Below are positions 43,012 through 53,197 of a stretch of 64,000 bases of DNA, piece after piece (position 1 is the stretch's first letter; each line of letters opens with the position of its first letter). The translations under genes and the position numbers were made by a program. Location: contig JADKJL010000003.1 of the NCBI GenBank assembly GCA_016721015.1, positions 316,382-380,381 of the forward strand, given 5' to 3'. Source of the DNA: Lysobacterales bacterium (GTDB lineage: Bacteria > Pseudomonadota > Gammaproteobacteria > Xanthomonadales > Rhodanobacteraceae). Below the pieces are notes generated by a model, which did no database searches, had not been told where the DNA came from, and was given only the letters and a program-made list of their open reading frames with translations.

Positions 43012-45579
43012 ATGAACGACGTTTCCCAGCACACGCCCCTGATGCGCCAGTTTTTCGCCGCAAAAAAGGAGCATCCGGATGTGCTGATGTTCTTTCGCAT
43101 GGGCGACTTCTATGAGCTGTTCTACGACGATGCACGCAAGGCGGCTCGGCTGCTCGATATCACCCTGACCCAGCGAGGATCTTCGGCCGGCGCACCGATA
43201 CCTATGGCAGGTGTGCCGCATCACGCGGCCGAGGGTTATCTGGCCAAATTGGTCAGGCTCGGCGAGTCGGTCGCGATCTGCGAGCAGATCGGCGATCCCG
43301 CGTTGGCCAAAGGGCTGGTCGAGCGCAAGGTCGTGCGCATTGTCACGCCGGGCACGGTCACCGACGAAGCCTTGCTTGAGGAACGCCGCGACAATCTGTT
43401 GTTGTCGATTGCCGCTGCCAAGTCGGGTTTTGGCATGGCCTGGGTGGATCTGACGACCGGACGGTTCCTGATCAGCGAGGTCGCGAATGCGGAATCCCTT
43501 GCCGCCGAATTGGCCCGCCTGCAACCGGTTGAAACCCTGATTGCCGAAGACGGTGCCTGGCCAAAATTCGTCACTGCCCTGCCCGGCTTGCGCAAACGCG
43601 CTCCGTGGCATTTCGACGCCGAAACCGGTCGGCGTGAGCTGTGCCGGTTCTTCGGCACGCGCGATCTTTCCGGTTTCGGCGCGGATGGTTTTTCGCTGGC
43701 GATCGGCGCCGCCGGTTGCCTGCTCGGCTATGTCGAGGAGACGCAAAAGTCCGCCCTGCCCCATCTGAGTGGAATCGCCATCGAGAACGCCAGCGAGACG
43801 ATCGCGCTCGACGCGGCGACACGACGCAATCTGGAACTCGATGTGCATGCTTCTGGAAATCGTGAATTCACCCTGCTTGGCGTGCTTGATGCCACGGTCA
43901 CGCCGATGGGTGCGCGCAACCTGCATCGCTGGGTGAATCGTCCGCTGCGCGATCACGCCGTGCTCAATCGACGCTTGCAGGCCATCGAGAGCCTGATCGA
44001 CAGCGGCTGCAATGAAGGGCTGCGCAATGAACTACGCGGGATCGGCGACCTCGAGCGCATCCTCGCCCGCGTCGCCCTGCGCTCGGCGCGTCCGCGCGAC
44101 CTTTCCACCCTGCGCGACGGACTTGCGCGCACGCCGATCCTGCGCGAGCGGCTCGCGGGCACTGACAGTCCGCTGCTCGGCCACTTGCTCGATCAACTCG
44201 GCGAACATGCACAGACCGCCGCGTACCTGAGCGCGGCCACGGTCGAACAGCCGCCTGCCCTGCAACGTGACGGTGGCGTGATCCGTGATGGCTTCGATGC
44301 CGAGCTCGATGAATTGCGTGCCCTGGCAACCAATGCCGACCAGTTCCTGATCGACTTCGAGGAGCGCGAAAAAATTGCCAGTGGCATCCCGACATTGAAG
44401 GTCGGTTACAACCGCGTGCATGGTTACTACATCGAGATCAGCAAGGGTCAATCGGACAAGGCACCGACCCATTACACGCGCAGGCAGACGATCAAGGGTG
44501 CCGAGCGCTACATCACCGAGGAACTCAAGGCATTCGAGGACAAGGTCTTGTCCGCACGCGAGCGCTCGCTGATGCGCGAACGTGCGCTTTATGAAGACTT
44601 GCTCGATTACCTGGCCGAGCGTCTTGCCGAACTGAAATCGGCCGCAAGCGCGGTCGCCGAACTCGACACCCTGGCCAGCCTGGCCGACCGCGCCTATGCG
44701 CTCGACTGGAACCGCCCGCAACTCAGCGGAACGAACGGCATCCACATCGAACGCGGACGTCATCCTGTCGTCGAACAGGTTCGCGAAGAACCGTTCGAAC
44801 CAAACGATCTCGAATTCAACGATAGCCGTCGCATGCTCATCGTGACCGGCCCGAACATGGGCGGTAAATCGACCTATATGCGCCAGAACGCCTTGATTGT
44901 GCTGCTCGCCCATATCGGCAGCTTTGTGCCGGCGACGAGTGCCGTGATCGGCCCGATCGATCGAATCTTCACGCGCATCGGAGCGGGCGATGATCTCTCG
45001 CGGGGACAATCCACCTTCATGGTCGAGATGAGCGAAACCGCCAACATCCTGCACAACGCGACCGAGCACAGCCTGGTGCTGATGGATGAAATCGGACGCG
45101 GCACCAGCACCTACGATGGCCTCTCGCTGGCCCAGGCCTGCGCAACCTGGCTGGCCACGCACAACCGCGCCTTCACCTTGTTCGCCACCCACTATTTCGA
45201 ACTGACGCGACTTGCCAACGACTATCCCGGCATCGCCAACGTGCATCTGGACGCGGTCGAATACGGCGAGCAACTGGTGTTCATGCACGCGGTCAAAGAG
45301 GGGCCGGCCAACCGAAGTTTCGGCCTGCAAGTGGCGGCTCTGGCCGGACTGCCGAAAGCCGTGATTGCCGATGCCAGGGCGACGCTCGCCGGGCTTGAAA
45401 CCAGCGGCGGAGACATCCGACAAACAACAGCCTCAACGCATGGCAGCTCGCCCCAGCTAGGCCTGTTCGCACCACCGGCACCGTCGCCTGTCGAGGAAGT
45501 GATGCGCGCACTCGATCCGGATTCAATGAGTCCGCGCGAGGCCCTCGATGCGCTGTATCGAATGCGAAAGATGCTGTGA
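43012..45579 (+). CDS. mutS: DNA mismatch repair protein MutS
   Basis: An 855-residue mismatch sensor. The mismatch-contact region is RMGDFYELFYDDA; the ATPase has Walker A TGPNMGGKSTYMRQN and LVLMDEIGRGTSTYDG. The C-terminal 60 residues include a proline-rich linker. ATG 43012 gives the usual HTPLMRQFF start. An in-frame ATG at 42946 with GGAGG upstream would add 22 residues, but a GGATAAT-like promoter element lies between them, so I prefer the inner start. Confidence 0.97.
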   Translation: MNDVSQHTPLMRQFFAAKKEHPDVLMFFRMGDFYELFYDDARKAARLLDITLTQRGSSAGAPIPMAGVPHHAAEGYLAKLVRLGESVAICEQIGDPALAKGLVERKVVRIVTPGTVTDEALLEERRDNLLLSIAAAKSGFGMAWVDLTTGRFLISEVANAESLAAELARLQPVETLIAEDGAWPKFVTALPGLRKRAPWHFDAETGRRELCRFFGTRDLSGFGADGFSLAIGAAGCLLGYVEETQKSALPHLSGIAIENASETIALDAATRRNLELDVHASGNREFTLLGVLDATVTPMGARNLHRWVNRPLRDHAVLNRRLQAIESLIDSGCNEGLRNELRGIGDLERILARVALRSARPRDLSTLRDGLARTPILRERLAGTDSPLLGHLLDQLGEHAQTAAYLSAATVEQPPALQRDGGVIRDGFDAELDELRALATNADQFLIDFEEREKIASGIPTLKVGYNRVHGYYIEISKGQSDKAPTHYTRRQTIKGAERYITEELKAFEDKVLSARERSLMRERALYEDLLDYLAERLAELKSAASAVAELDTLASLADRAYALDWNRPQLSGTNGIHIERGRHPVVEQVREEPFEPNDLEFNDSRRMLIVTGPNMGGKSTYMRQNALIVLLAHIGSFVPATSAVIGPIDRIFTRIGAGDDLSRGQSTFMVEMSETANILHNATEHSLVLMDEIGRGTSTYDGLSLAQACATWLATHNRAFTLFATHYFELTRLANDYPGIANVHLDAVEYGEQLVFMHAVKEGPANRSFGLQVAALAGLPKAVIADARATLAGLETSGGDIRQTTASTHGSSPQLGLFAPPAPSPVEEVMRALDPDSMSPREALDALYRMRKML

Positions 45580-45634
45580 GCGATTTCCGTCAGTCAACAG
45601 CAACGCATCCTTGCAGCCACGTATCCGCCATCCA

Positions 45635-47746
45635 GTGAACGATTTCAAACCAGCATCAGCCCGACGCACCAGCTCCTACCTGCCCTATATCGATGGCTTG
45701 CGCGCGATCGCTGTGATCGCGGTGATGATCTATCACCTGCGCGAAACCTGGGTTCCCGGCGGGTTCATCGGCGTGGACGTCTTCTTCGTCATCTCGGGCT
45801 TCGTCGTCAGCCTGTCGGTCAGCCACTGGAGCGGTGGCAACATCGGCAACTTCATGGGCCGCTTCTATGCACGGCGCGTGCAGCGAATCGTGCCCGCCCT
45901 GCTCGCCTGCCTGTTGCTGACCAGTGTCGTCTCTGTCCTGCTCATTCCGCGGGCCTGGCTAAGCTCGTCGAACGAACTGACCGGGATGTATGCATTTTTC
46001 GGGCTAAGCAACTATTTCCTCGCTTTCCACAATGAAACCTACTTTTCGCCGATAGCCGCGTTCAACCCGTACATGCACACCTGGTCGCTGGGCGTCGAGG
46101 AGCAGTTTTATCTGCTGTTTCCGTTGCTGTTCTTCGCCTGGACGCGAGGCGGTCGCTGGCGGGCTGTGTCGACCACGTTGATCACACTGGCCTGCCTCGC
46201 TTCATTGACCGACGCATGGCAACGCCCGACAAGCGACCCGACTGCCGCCTTTTATCTGATCACCACGCGCTTCTGGGAACTCGCCGCGGGCGTGCTGCTG
46301 TTCCAGGGCTTGCAGCGATTTCCAGACGCACAACCCGGATCGATTTCGCGCAACTTGAGTCAGCTCGCGGCGTTGACCTCCATCGGCCTGCTCGGCTGGG
46401 GTTTGTTGCATTCGGATATCAGCCAGTTTCCGTGGCCTGGAGCCGTGGTTCCGATCGTCGCAACACTCGGTGTTTTGGCATTTCTCCATTTTTCAGGTGA
46501 AACGTCGACCCTCGCACGCATTCTCGGCAGCGCCGTACCCGTCTATTTCGGGCGACGCTCATACTCGCTTTATCTCTGGCACTGGCCGGTGTACGTGGTC
46601 ATGCGCTGGACCTGTGGGCTCGACTCGTCTGCCGCCATGATTGCCGCGATCGCGGCGACGATGCTGCTTGCCGAAGCGTCGTACCGCTTCGTCGAACTCC
46701 CCTTGCGTTATTCCGAACGCCTGCGCCATTGGCCGCGCGCTGGTGTGGTCAGTGCCGGACTCGCTCTGGTCGTCACGACCAGCGCCTTGTCGGCGGCGGT
46801 GACGCTGGCCCGTGCACACGTGTCGTTGAGCACGGTGTCACGTCACCCCGATCACTGGTACGCGCAAGTGCTCGACCGGGTTGACTCAATGCCCGGTTGC
46901 TTTCTGATGGCTCGGGACGAAGGCTCGGGCCCGACCGTGGCCTCGATCTACAGCCGCGGCGGATGTAGCGGCAGGCCACAGACCGCACCGGATATCCTTG
47001 CCTTGGGTGATTCGCATACGCTCGGATACAAGACGATGTTGACCGAATACGTGCTGCACACCGGCGCGCAGGTCACGCTGTATCCGAATATCGGCTGTAC
47101 GTTCGCCAGCCTAAAACCCTGGCGGGATGCCGGCGAATGTCAGATCCAGAACCAGGCCGAAATCGGCGACATCCGCGAGCGCGCAAAAGCCGGCGACGTC
47201 CTCTTTCTCGCCTCGTTGCGTCTGGATCGCCTGAGCAACCAGGATCAGATTCTCGTTGCCGGGGATCAGTGGCACGGCATGGCCACCGAGCAGGCCGAAC
47301 AGGATCGGCTGACCGCCACCAAGCAGCTGATTGCCATGCTGGAACCACTTCGCGACAAGGGCGTACAGATTGTCTTTGAGGCGCCCAAGCCGCTGTTCCG
47401 TTCCCCCGCGTTTCGCTGTTCGGATTGGTTCAATCGGATCAATCCGATCTGTGCTGCGGGACTTTCCGAATCCCGTGCGGCAATCGAGGCCTACCGGCAA
47501 CCTGTCGTTGACAGCCTCGTCCGTCTGGCGAGCGCGTTGGGCGGTTCAGTCTGGGATCCGCTGCCAATCCTGTGCACGCAGGACCAGGTGCGAATCGGTG
47601 CGCAATCTGAATCCATTGTTTTTCGATGGCGATCATCTGAGCGCCGACGGAAATCGGCTGCTTTTCCCTCGTTTCTCGCGTTCATCGCGGCGTTGCCGGA
47701 GCGACCGGCGCACGGACAACCTGTCGGCGCCCCGAACACGCATTGA
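45635..47746 (+). CDS. OafA-type O-acyltransferase with SGNH domain (double frameshift near the C-terminus)
   Basis: A membrane enzyme that acetylates surface polysaccharide or peptidoglycan. The acyltransferase-3 domain (about 1-370) has the catalytic signature YIDGLRAIAVIAVMIYHL, WSLGVEEQFYLLFP and SYSLYLWHWPVYVVMRW. A periplasmic SGNH domain follows, with block I as LALGDSHTLGYK. The expected block V (DGDHLSADGNRLL) is present in the DNA but out of frame: an extra G near 47587 shifts the frame and a lost T in the run 47662-47665 restores it. As given, the catalytic Asp/His pair is absent from the product; this may be a sequence error. The start is uncertain (GTG 45635). Confidence 0.8.
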   Translation: MNDFKPASARRTSSYLPYIDGLRAIAVIAVMIYHLRETWVPGGFIGVDVFFVISGFVVSLSVSHWSGGNIGNFMGRFYARRVQRIVPALLACLLLTSVVSVLLIPRAWLSSSNELTGMYAFFGLSNYFLAFHNETYFSPIAAFNPYMHTWSLGVEEQFYLLFPLLFFAWTRGGRWRAVSTTLITLACLASLTDAWQRPTSDPTAAFYLITTRFWELAAGVLLFQGLQRFPDAQPGSISRNLSQLAALTSIGLLGWGLLHSDISQFPWPGAVVPIVATLGVLAFLHFSGETSTLARILGSAVPVYFGRRSYSLYLWHWPVYVVMRWTCGLDSSAAMIAAIAATMLLAEASYRFVELPLRYSERLRHWPRAGVVSAGLALVVTTSALSAAVTLARAHVSLSTVSRHPDHWYAQVLDRVDSMPGCFLMARDEGSGPTVASIYSRGGCSGRPQTAPDILALGDSHTLGYKTMLTEYVLHTGAQVTLYPNIGCTFASLKPWRDAGECQIQNQAEIGDIRERAKAGDVLFLASLRLDRLSNQDQILVAGDQWHGMATEQAEQDRLTATKQLIAMLEPLRDKGVQIVFEAPKPLFRSPAFRCSDWFNRINPICAAGLSESRAAIEAYRQPVVDSLVRLASALGGSVWDPLPILCTQDQVRIGAQSESIVFRWRSSERRRKSAAFPSFLAFIAALPERPAHGQPVGAPNTH

Positions 47747-47984
47747 GGCTCCTGCTTGGGGCATTCAACAAGGCTATCGATCCCCCGTTATCCGTCGAAC
47801 TCATTCGTTGGGCCGACCAAGGATCCGGCTCAGGCCGAGCCGTCCATCGGAGCAGCTTTCTCGGGAGCCGGGGCGCGCTGTTGCTCTTTTCCGGTACGGG
47901 TGAAAAGCAGCGGATGATGCTTGGCGTCGTGCCGCATCGGACACGAGCGTCTGACGGATCCAGGGCAGCTGATGGGGCACATGC

Positions 47985-48377
47985 TCAGCCGCTGCCTTGC
48001 TTGAACCCGCGCAGCAACCGACGCGAGTGCTTGTCCGGTCGCTTGTGTGGATGATCAAAGCCTGCGCCGGTCAGCCGTCGCATCTCGCGCTCGCTCTCGC
48101 GCGCTGCGAGGCTTTCGGGAGATTCCTCGTAAAGTCCCTGGGCGACCGCGGCCGGACCGCGCGTGGCGCTGGTCGCGATGACGCGAACGGCAAACCGTTC
48201 GATGCCACGCGTAATGCGGAGTCGATCATCGACGTGGACAAGGCGGGCGGGTTTTGCGGCAGCATCGTTGACTTCGATCTTGCCGCCTTCGATGGCCTGC
48301 TTGGCCAGACTGCGTGTCTTGAAAAAGCGTGCCGCCCACAACCAGACATCGAGGCGAACATCGGAGTCAGTGCTCAT
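47985..48377 (-). CDS. hslR: Ribosome-associated heat shock protein Hsp15
   Basis: A 130-residue S4-domain RNA-binding protein that rescues 50S subunits carrying nascent chains. It has VRLDVWLWAARFFKTRSLAK, then EGGKIEVNDAAAKPARLV, and a basic tail (KRPDKHSRRLLRGFKQ). ATG 48377 begins the S4 domain. It follows the Mpo1-like gene after 19 bases. Confidence 0.93.
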   Translation of the reverse strand: MSTDSDVRLDVWLWAARFFKTRSLAKQAIEGGKIEVNDAAAKPARLVHVDDRLRITRGIERFAVRVIATSATRGPAAVAQGLYEESPESLAARESEREMRRLTGAGFDHPHKRPDKHSRRLLRGFKQGSG

Positions 48378-48396
48378 GTGCGATCTGCACTCCGCG

Positions 48397-48729
48397 TCAG
48401 AGCTTGATCCGTCCACGCAGGATATCCCAGTACATCGCCCAATCGCCGATGAAGCTGTAGAGCGGCTGCTTGAAAGACGCCGGACGGTTCCTTTCAAAGA
48501 CGAAATGACCGATCCAGGCAAACCCGTATCCCGCCAGCGGTGCCAACAGCAGCCAGCGCAGATCGCGCTGCAGGATGGCGGCGACGACAACGCCGATCAC
48601 CAGAGAGCTGCCGATGAAATGCAGGAGGCGACAGGCACGATTTGCATGCTCGGAAAGATAAAAACGGTAGAACTCGCGGAATGTCGCGTAGTGGGTAGGC
48701 ACAGCGCCTTCTGTCGCTGAATGGTTCAT
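48397..48729 (-). CDS. Mpo1-like (DUF962) membrane protein
   Basis: A 110-residue protein with two hydrophobic segments (GSSLVIGVVVAAIL and WLLLAPLAGYGFAWIGHFVF) and the conserved histidines in YLSEHANRACRLLHFIGSS and IGHFVFERNRPASFKQPLYS. Yeast Mpo1 of this family is an Fe(II)-dependent dioxygenase of 2-hydroxy fatty acids; the bacterial role is unproven. Confidence 0.85.
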   Translation of the reverse strand: MNHSATEGAVPTHYATFREFYRFYLSEHANRACRLLHFIGSSLVIGVVVAAILQRDLRWLLLAPLAGYGFAWIGHFVFERNRPASFKQPLYSFIGDWAMYWDILRGRIKL

Positions 48730-48801
48730 CAGGGTTCTCCGAGCGGACGGGCTGGTATCAGCATACGTGGCCTTGCCGGCCGACGGAACCTGCGGCGTGA
48801 T

Positions 48802-49683
48802 TCATCGCTCCGGCAAGGGAATGAACTCCGTTTCTCCAGGAACCTCGTCAAATCGCCCTGCTTTCCAGTCCTCGCCAGCCTGATCGATGCGCTCGCGCGT
48901 CGCAGCTACGAAATTCCACCTGATGAACCGTGGGCCATCCAGTGGATCGCCGCCAAAGAGCACTAGTCTGGCCTGCCCGCGCGCACGGACACGAACCGGG
49001 ATACCAGGCTTCAAAACCAGCATCTGGTGCATCGACATGATCGCGTCATCGACCTCGATTTCACCATCCACGACCTGGATCGCACGTTCGGGATGCTCGG
49101 GCGGGACATTCCATTTCGCTCCTGCATCCAGCGTCACATCGATGCAGAACAGACGAGAATATGCGGGAAGGGGCGAGACGTGACCGAAGGCCTCGCCAGC
49201 CACCAGACGACACTGCACATGGCCGTCGTCATCCGACCATTCCGGCAGATCCTCGAGCGGATGATGCGAAAACGATGGCTCGATCTCGGCGTCTTGCTTC
49301 GGCAAGCCAACCCAGAACTGCACGCCATGCATGCGATGCCCATCGGAGCGCTCAGGCTCCGGAGTGCGCTCCGAATGCACGACACCGCGCCCGGCGGTCA
49401 TCCAGTTGACCGCACCGGGTCGAATGTCCTGGATCACGCCCAGGCTGTCGCGATGGGTGAACACGCCCTCAAACAGGTAAGTCATCGTCGACAGGCCGAT
49501 ATGCGGGTGCGGCCGCACATCGACGCCCCGACCAGCAGCCAGATCGACTGGGCCAAAATGATCGAAGAATACGAACGGGCCCACCGTGCGCTGCAGCGCC
49601 GACGGCAACATGCGTCGCACCACAAAGCCGTCCCCCAGGTCATGCAGTTTCGCTTCAATTCGCTGGTGGAAACCGGTATCCAT
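48802..49683 (-). CDS. Pirin family protein
   Basis: A 293-residue bicupin. The metal-binding histidines and glutamate of the N-terminal cupin are in VRPHPHIGLSTMTYLFEG and GRGVVHSERTPE. Bacterial pirins act as quercetin dioxygenases or redox-linked regulators; which applies here cannot be told. The C-terminal cupin includes LVLFGGDPLDGPRFIRWNF. Confidence 0.92.
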   Translation of the reverse strand: MDTGFHQRIEAKLHDLGDGFVVRRMLPSALQRTVGPFVFFDHFGPVDLAAGRGVDVRPHPHIGLSTMTYLFEGVFTHRDSLGVIQDIRPGAVNWMTAGRGVVHSERTPEPERSDGHRMHGVQFWVGLPKQDAEIEPSFSHHPLEDLPEWSDDDGHVQCRLVAGEAFGHVSPLPAYSRLFCIDVTLDAGAKWNVPPEHPERAIQVVDGEIEVDDAIMSMHQMLVLKPGIPVRVRARGQARLVLFGGDPLDGPRFIRWNFVAATRERIDQAGEDWKAGRFDEVPGETEFIPLPER

Positions 49684-49747
49684 TGCGTGCCCTCATCCGA
49701 CCTGCTTCAAGGCTCTCGATTGTTGCGCATATCGACGCGGGCATTGT

Positions 49748-50806
49748 TCACCATGCACGTCCATATTGTTGCGGCGCTTCGATCGTGGCGCCGAGTTCTT
49801 TGGCGGCTCGCCTTGGCCAGTACGGATCACGCAGCAGCTCGCGGGCAAGCAGGATCAGGTCAGCATCGCCCCTGGCAAGGATCTCCTGCGCCTGGCCTGG
49901 TGCCGTGATCAAACCCACGGCACCGGTGGCAATTCCGCTCTCCCGGCGAATCCGTGCAGCGAACGGCACCTGATAACCCGGCTCGACGGGAATTTTCTGC
50001 TCGCTTGAAAGGCCGCCGCTGGAAACATCGATCAGATCCGCACCCTCCTCCTTGAGTATCCGCGCCAGCTCCACGCTCTGCTCAAGGTCCCAGCCGCCAT
50101 CGACCCAGTCCGTGGCCGAGATACGCACGAATAGGGGCATACCCTCGGGCATCAGCGAGCGCACTTTGGCGACGACCGCGCGGGTCAGGCGTATGCGATT
50201 GGCGAAACTGCCACCCCACTCGTCATCCCGATGATTGCTCAGCGGCGAGAGAAACTGGTGCAGCAGATAACCATGCGCGGCATGCACCTCGATGACACGA
50301 AAGCCACATTCGAGCGAGCGCCGGGTTGCCGCCGCAAAAGCTTCGATGACCTGTTCGAGGCCTTGTGCATCGAGTGCCTCGGGCTGCGGATAGTCTTCGG
50401 AATAGGCGACGGCCGAGGGTGCGACGGGTGTCCAGCCGCCGTCGCCCACCTCCACCTTGACCGGACTCGACCACGGAGGCGCCGTACTGGCCTTGCGCCC
50501 CGCATGGGCCAACTGGATGCCGGCCACTGAGCCTTGCTTTTCGATGAAGCTGACTATCGGTGCCCAGGCTTGCGCCTGCTGGTCATTCCAGATGCCGGTA
50601 TCGGCTGGCGAGATGCGACCGCGCCCCTCAACAGCAGTGGCTTCCGCGAACACAAGGCCGGCACCGCCGACGGCACGACTGCCGAGATGAACCAGGTGCC
50701 ACGGTTGCGGCACGCCCTCGACGGCCGAGTATTGGCACATCGGCGAGACGGCGATGCGATTACGCATCGTCACATCGCGCAGTGTGAGCGGATCAAACAG
50801 TTTCAT
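49748..50806 (-). CDS. Old-yellow-enzyme family NADPH:flavin oxidoreductase (YqjM/NamA class)
   Basis: A 352-residue FMN-dependent ene-reductase with a TIM barrel. The YqjM-type cysteine is in SPMCQYSA, the substrate histidines are in EVHAAHGYLLHQFLSPLSN, and QLAHAGRKAST is typical of this class. It probably reduces activated double bonds in xenobiotics or oxidised lipids. It is followed on the same strand by the pirin gene after about 60 bases. Confidence 0.93.
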   Translation of the reverse strand: MKLFDPLTLRDVTMRNRIAVSPMCQYSAVEGVPQPWHLVHLGSRAVGGAGLVFAEATAVEGRGRISPADTGIWNDQQAQAWAPIVSFIEKQGSVAGIQLAHAGRKASTAPPWSSPVKVEVGDGGWTPVAPSAVAYSEDYPQPEALDAQGLEQVIEAFAAATRRSLECGFRVIEVHAAHGYLLHQFLSPLSNHRDDEWGGSFANRIRLTRAVVAKVRSLMPEGMPLFVRISATDWVDGGWDLEQSVELARILKEEGADLIDVSSGGLSSEQKIPVEPGYQVPFAARIRRESGIATGAVGLITAPGQAQEILARGDADLILLARELLRDPYWPRRAAKELGATIEAPQQYGRAW

Positions 50807-50847
50807 GCACGCTCCGGATGACTGACAACGGGAAGGGTTGAGGACAC

Positions 50848-51734
50848 TCAGCCGCCCCGCGCCAGGCGCGAACGGATCCAGCCGGCCATCGCCGTGGCAA
50901 CCGGCAAGGGTTCCTTCAACCAGGAAAAGTGATCGGCCTTCGCTGACCGAAAATCGGCCGCGCGCAGATCCAAATGATCGACCGGGGCTTCGGCGAACTT
51001 CTGCAGCAGCCAGCGCAGCGAGGCATCGGGACAGAAGGTGTCCTCATCGAGGTGCACTCCGAGCACTGGCCTGGCAAAGCGGGCGAACGCCTGCGCCGGG
51101 TCGGCGCCGCTGCCGTAGTCGGCATAGCGACCTTCACGTGTGGTTCGCGCCCAATCACGCATCACACCAAGGGATTCGCGACCGGCAAAGCCGAGGCGTT
51201 TGCCGGGGTAGTAGCCCGCCAACGATGTCACTGCCCCGACAATCCACGGCATTGCGCGCAGCGCAAGGCGCATCCTGCCGGAAAACAGCTGCCACCAGGG
51301 CGAACCCGTGGCAACCACGGCCAGCCCTGAAACTTGCTCCGGATTCATCGCCGCAAATACCGCCGCAAGCTGCCCACCGACGCTATGTCCGCCGACGATC
51401 CAGTCAATCCGGGGATCACATGGACGCGCTGCGGTGAGACTGGCCGGAATATCGAGATGGAGCAGTTCGTGATAGCCCCAATCGCACGCCCGTGATGCGC
51501 GCAGGGCGCTCGAGCCGACTCCGCGCCACTCATGCATGGCGCTGGCAATGCCCTGCTCTGCCAATGTGCTCGCAAAAACTGGTAGTGGCGGGCGCTCACG
51601 CCCATGGCCGGTAGCCAGAGCACGCCGTACTGCGCCCGAGTCGGTCGCGTCACGGCCAGATCGGCTTCGCTGCCATCGGCGGCTGTGACGCGAATCAGCA
51701 TGGTCTCGATTGCCGGCCGGTTGTCAGCAGTCAT
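50848..51734 (-). CDS. Alpha/beta hydrolase, apparent frameshift near 51575
   Basis: A serine hydrolase fold protein of about 295 residues if corrected. The N-terminal part (MTADNRPAIETMLIRV to WLPAMGVSARHYQ) and the rest (EQGIASAMHEWRGVGSS onward) lie in different frames. Restoring one base to the A run 51574-51578 (T run on the coding strand) joins them. The nucleophile elbow is GGHSVGGQ; the likely acid is in HLDEDTFCPD and the histidine in KADHFSW. It lies just after the lipoprotein gene, probably co-transcribed. The substrate is unknown. Confidence 0.75.
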
Positions 51735-51747
51735 CGACCGATTGCGC

Positions 51748-52448
51748 TCAGGGCGCGGCCAAGCCGCGCCAGGCGCACCCGCTGAATTCCTTGCCGATGG
51801 CATGCACGCTGATCGACCAGCCAAACGTGGTGTCGGTAAAGGGCTCGACGCACGCATCTGCGTGCAAGTTTGCGATCAGGCTCGCTTCGCCGGATCCGCT
51901 GGTCAGAATCTGTTCGCCGCTGGCACCTTGCAGGACTTGAATGCAAAAACTTCAGGTGTCGCTGCGGGTGCCGACGTGAAACTCGCCGCCGCGCGCGTCA
52001 CTTCAAGATTCCACAAGATGGCCGATCCGCGCGCGGCCATGACGATCTCGTCCAGTCGCGAGTCGCAATCCCAGGCATCCCCGGAAATGATGTTGAATCT
52101 CCCGATTTCCACTGCATCGCGTGCGCGCAGATCGCCTTCGGCCATCAGAAATCGCGGCCGATCCTGCAACGCATTGGCCTGGACAAGGGCGGCCGCAGTC
52201 ACCGGATCAACCGACGTCACACGACGACGCGAGGTCTCGCCGCAAGCGGTAAACAGGCCACCATCGCGCGCTTCGTAGTAGCCGCGAAGAAACGCCACAG
52301 CCTCGGCACGCGCAGGTGCATCAGCCCGACTCGTGGCTGCCGGAATCTGGACGGCTTGCTCGACCGGAGGTACGTAATCGGCGCTGCAGGCAGCAGCCGT
52401 CGACAGCACCGCACACGCCAAGCCGTGGCGAAGATGCTGAAGGTTCAT
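51748..52448 (-). CDS. Predicted lipoprotein, apparent frameshift near 51920
   Basis: The N-terminus has a hydrophobic stretch and lipobox-like end (LACAVLSTAAACSADYVPP). The mature part has an NTF2-like helix (VAFLRGYYEARDGGLFTACG) and then ILWNLEVTRAAASF. In the main frame it stops at 51903, but a one-base correction near 51920 continues into EQILTSGSGEASLIANLHA and WSISVHAIGKEFSGCAWRG, ending at 51748, for about 233 residues. The C-terminal part resembles the COG3650-type domain of other envelope lipoproteins. Function unknown. Confidence 0.6.
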
Positions 52449-52479
52449 CGAGGATTACAAAGTTGCCGGCAGGCCCGAA

Positions 52480-52741
52480 TCAGCGCCGTCCGCCGCGTAC
52501 CGGCCGCGCACTCGCGAGTCCGACGCGCAAGGTGCCGCCTCCTGAAACTGCCATCGAGCCCGGCGATCGCGGCGCGCGCCTCGTGCCCTTCCATGGCCAG
52601 CTCGGCAAAGCCCTTGCACTCGTTCTTGAACGGATCCATCGCCATCTTCAGTTTGTGCACGCGGCCAAACTTCTCGAACATGTCGTTGAGAGATGCTTCG
52701 GTCGTGCTCTTCGGCAATCCGCGAACATTCAAAGTGATCAT
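52480..52741 (-). CDS. RNA-binding RRM protein, apparent frameshift near 52540
   Basis: A small single-RRM protein with RNP2 in LNVRGLPKST and RNP1-like KGFAELAME. As written the frame continues into unrelated Arg-rich sequence to 52445. Skipping one base near 52540 gives the glycine/arginine tail expected of the family (GGTLRVGLASARPVRGGRR) and a stop at 52480, for 86 residues. Such proteins are common in gammaproteobacteria and may act in RNA folding or cold response. Confidence 0.7.
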
Positions 52742-52785
52742 CTTGGGTCCTCGCTCTATATGGATCGGATACGTGGTAACGAAAA

Positions 52786-52827
52786 ACGGAAAAGCAACGG
52801 GGCCGCGACGCCAGCGTCGCGGCCCCG
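52786..52827 (-). terminator. Rho-independent terminator after the Fe-S carrier gene
   Basis: A perfect 14-bp stem (52798-52811 with 52814-52827, loop CA) is followed on the minus strand by a T-rich stretch (TTGCTTTTCCGTTTTT). Confidence 0.85.
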
Positions 52828-52849
52828 ACGGATGATTTGAACATCAGGC

Positions 52850-53197
52850 TCAGGCGGGCGCGTTGACCGTGAAACTCTCGCCACAGCCGCATTCTCCGGT
52901 CGCATTGGGATTGCGGAAGACGAATGCGGAGTTGATGCCCTGGCGCTGGAAATCGATTTCGGTGCCCTCAACCATCGGCAGCGATTGAGCGTCGACCAGC
53001 ACACGGATGCCCTCGTGGTCGAACACGTGATCGCTCTCGGCGACGGCCTTGGCCAGGTCCACCGTGTAGGCATAACCCGAGCAACCGGTGCGCTTGATGC
53101 CAAAGCGAACCCCGACCGCGGACGGATCCCCGGCAAGGAAGCGATGGATGCGCTCACGTGCAGCGTTGGTCAACTGGATGGGCATGGATTCCGACAT
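52850..53197 (-). CDS. iscA: A-type iron-sulfur carrier protein (IscA-like)
   Basis: A 115-residue HesB/IscA protein that delivers Fe-S clusters to apo-proteins such as the aconitases. The three cysteine ligands are in RTGCSGYAY and ECGCGESF. Sequence around them is closer to IscA than ErpA, but the gene stands alone, not in an isc cluster. It is divergent from asnS. Confidence 0.88.
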   Translation of the reverse strand: MSESMPIQLTNAARERIHRFLAGDPSAVGVRFGIKRTGCSGYAYTVDLAKAVAESDHVFDHEGIRVLVDAQSLPMVEGTEIDFQRQGINSAFVFRNPNATGECGCGESFTVNAPA

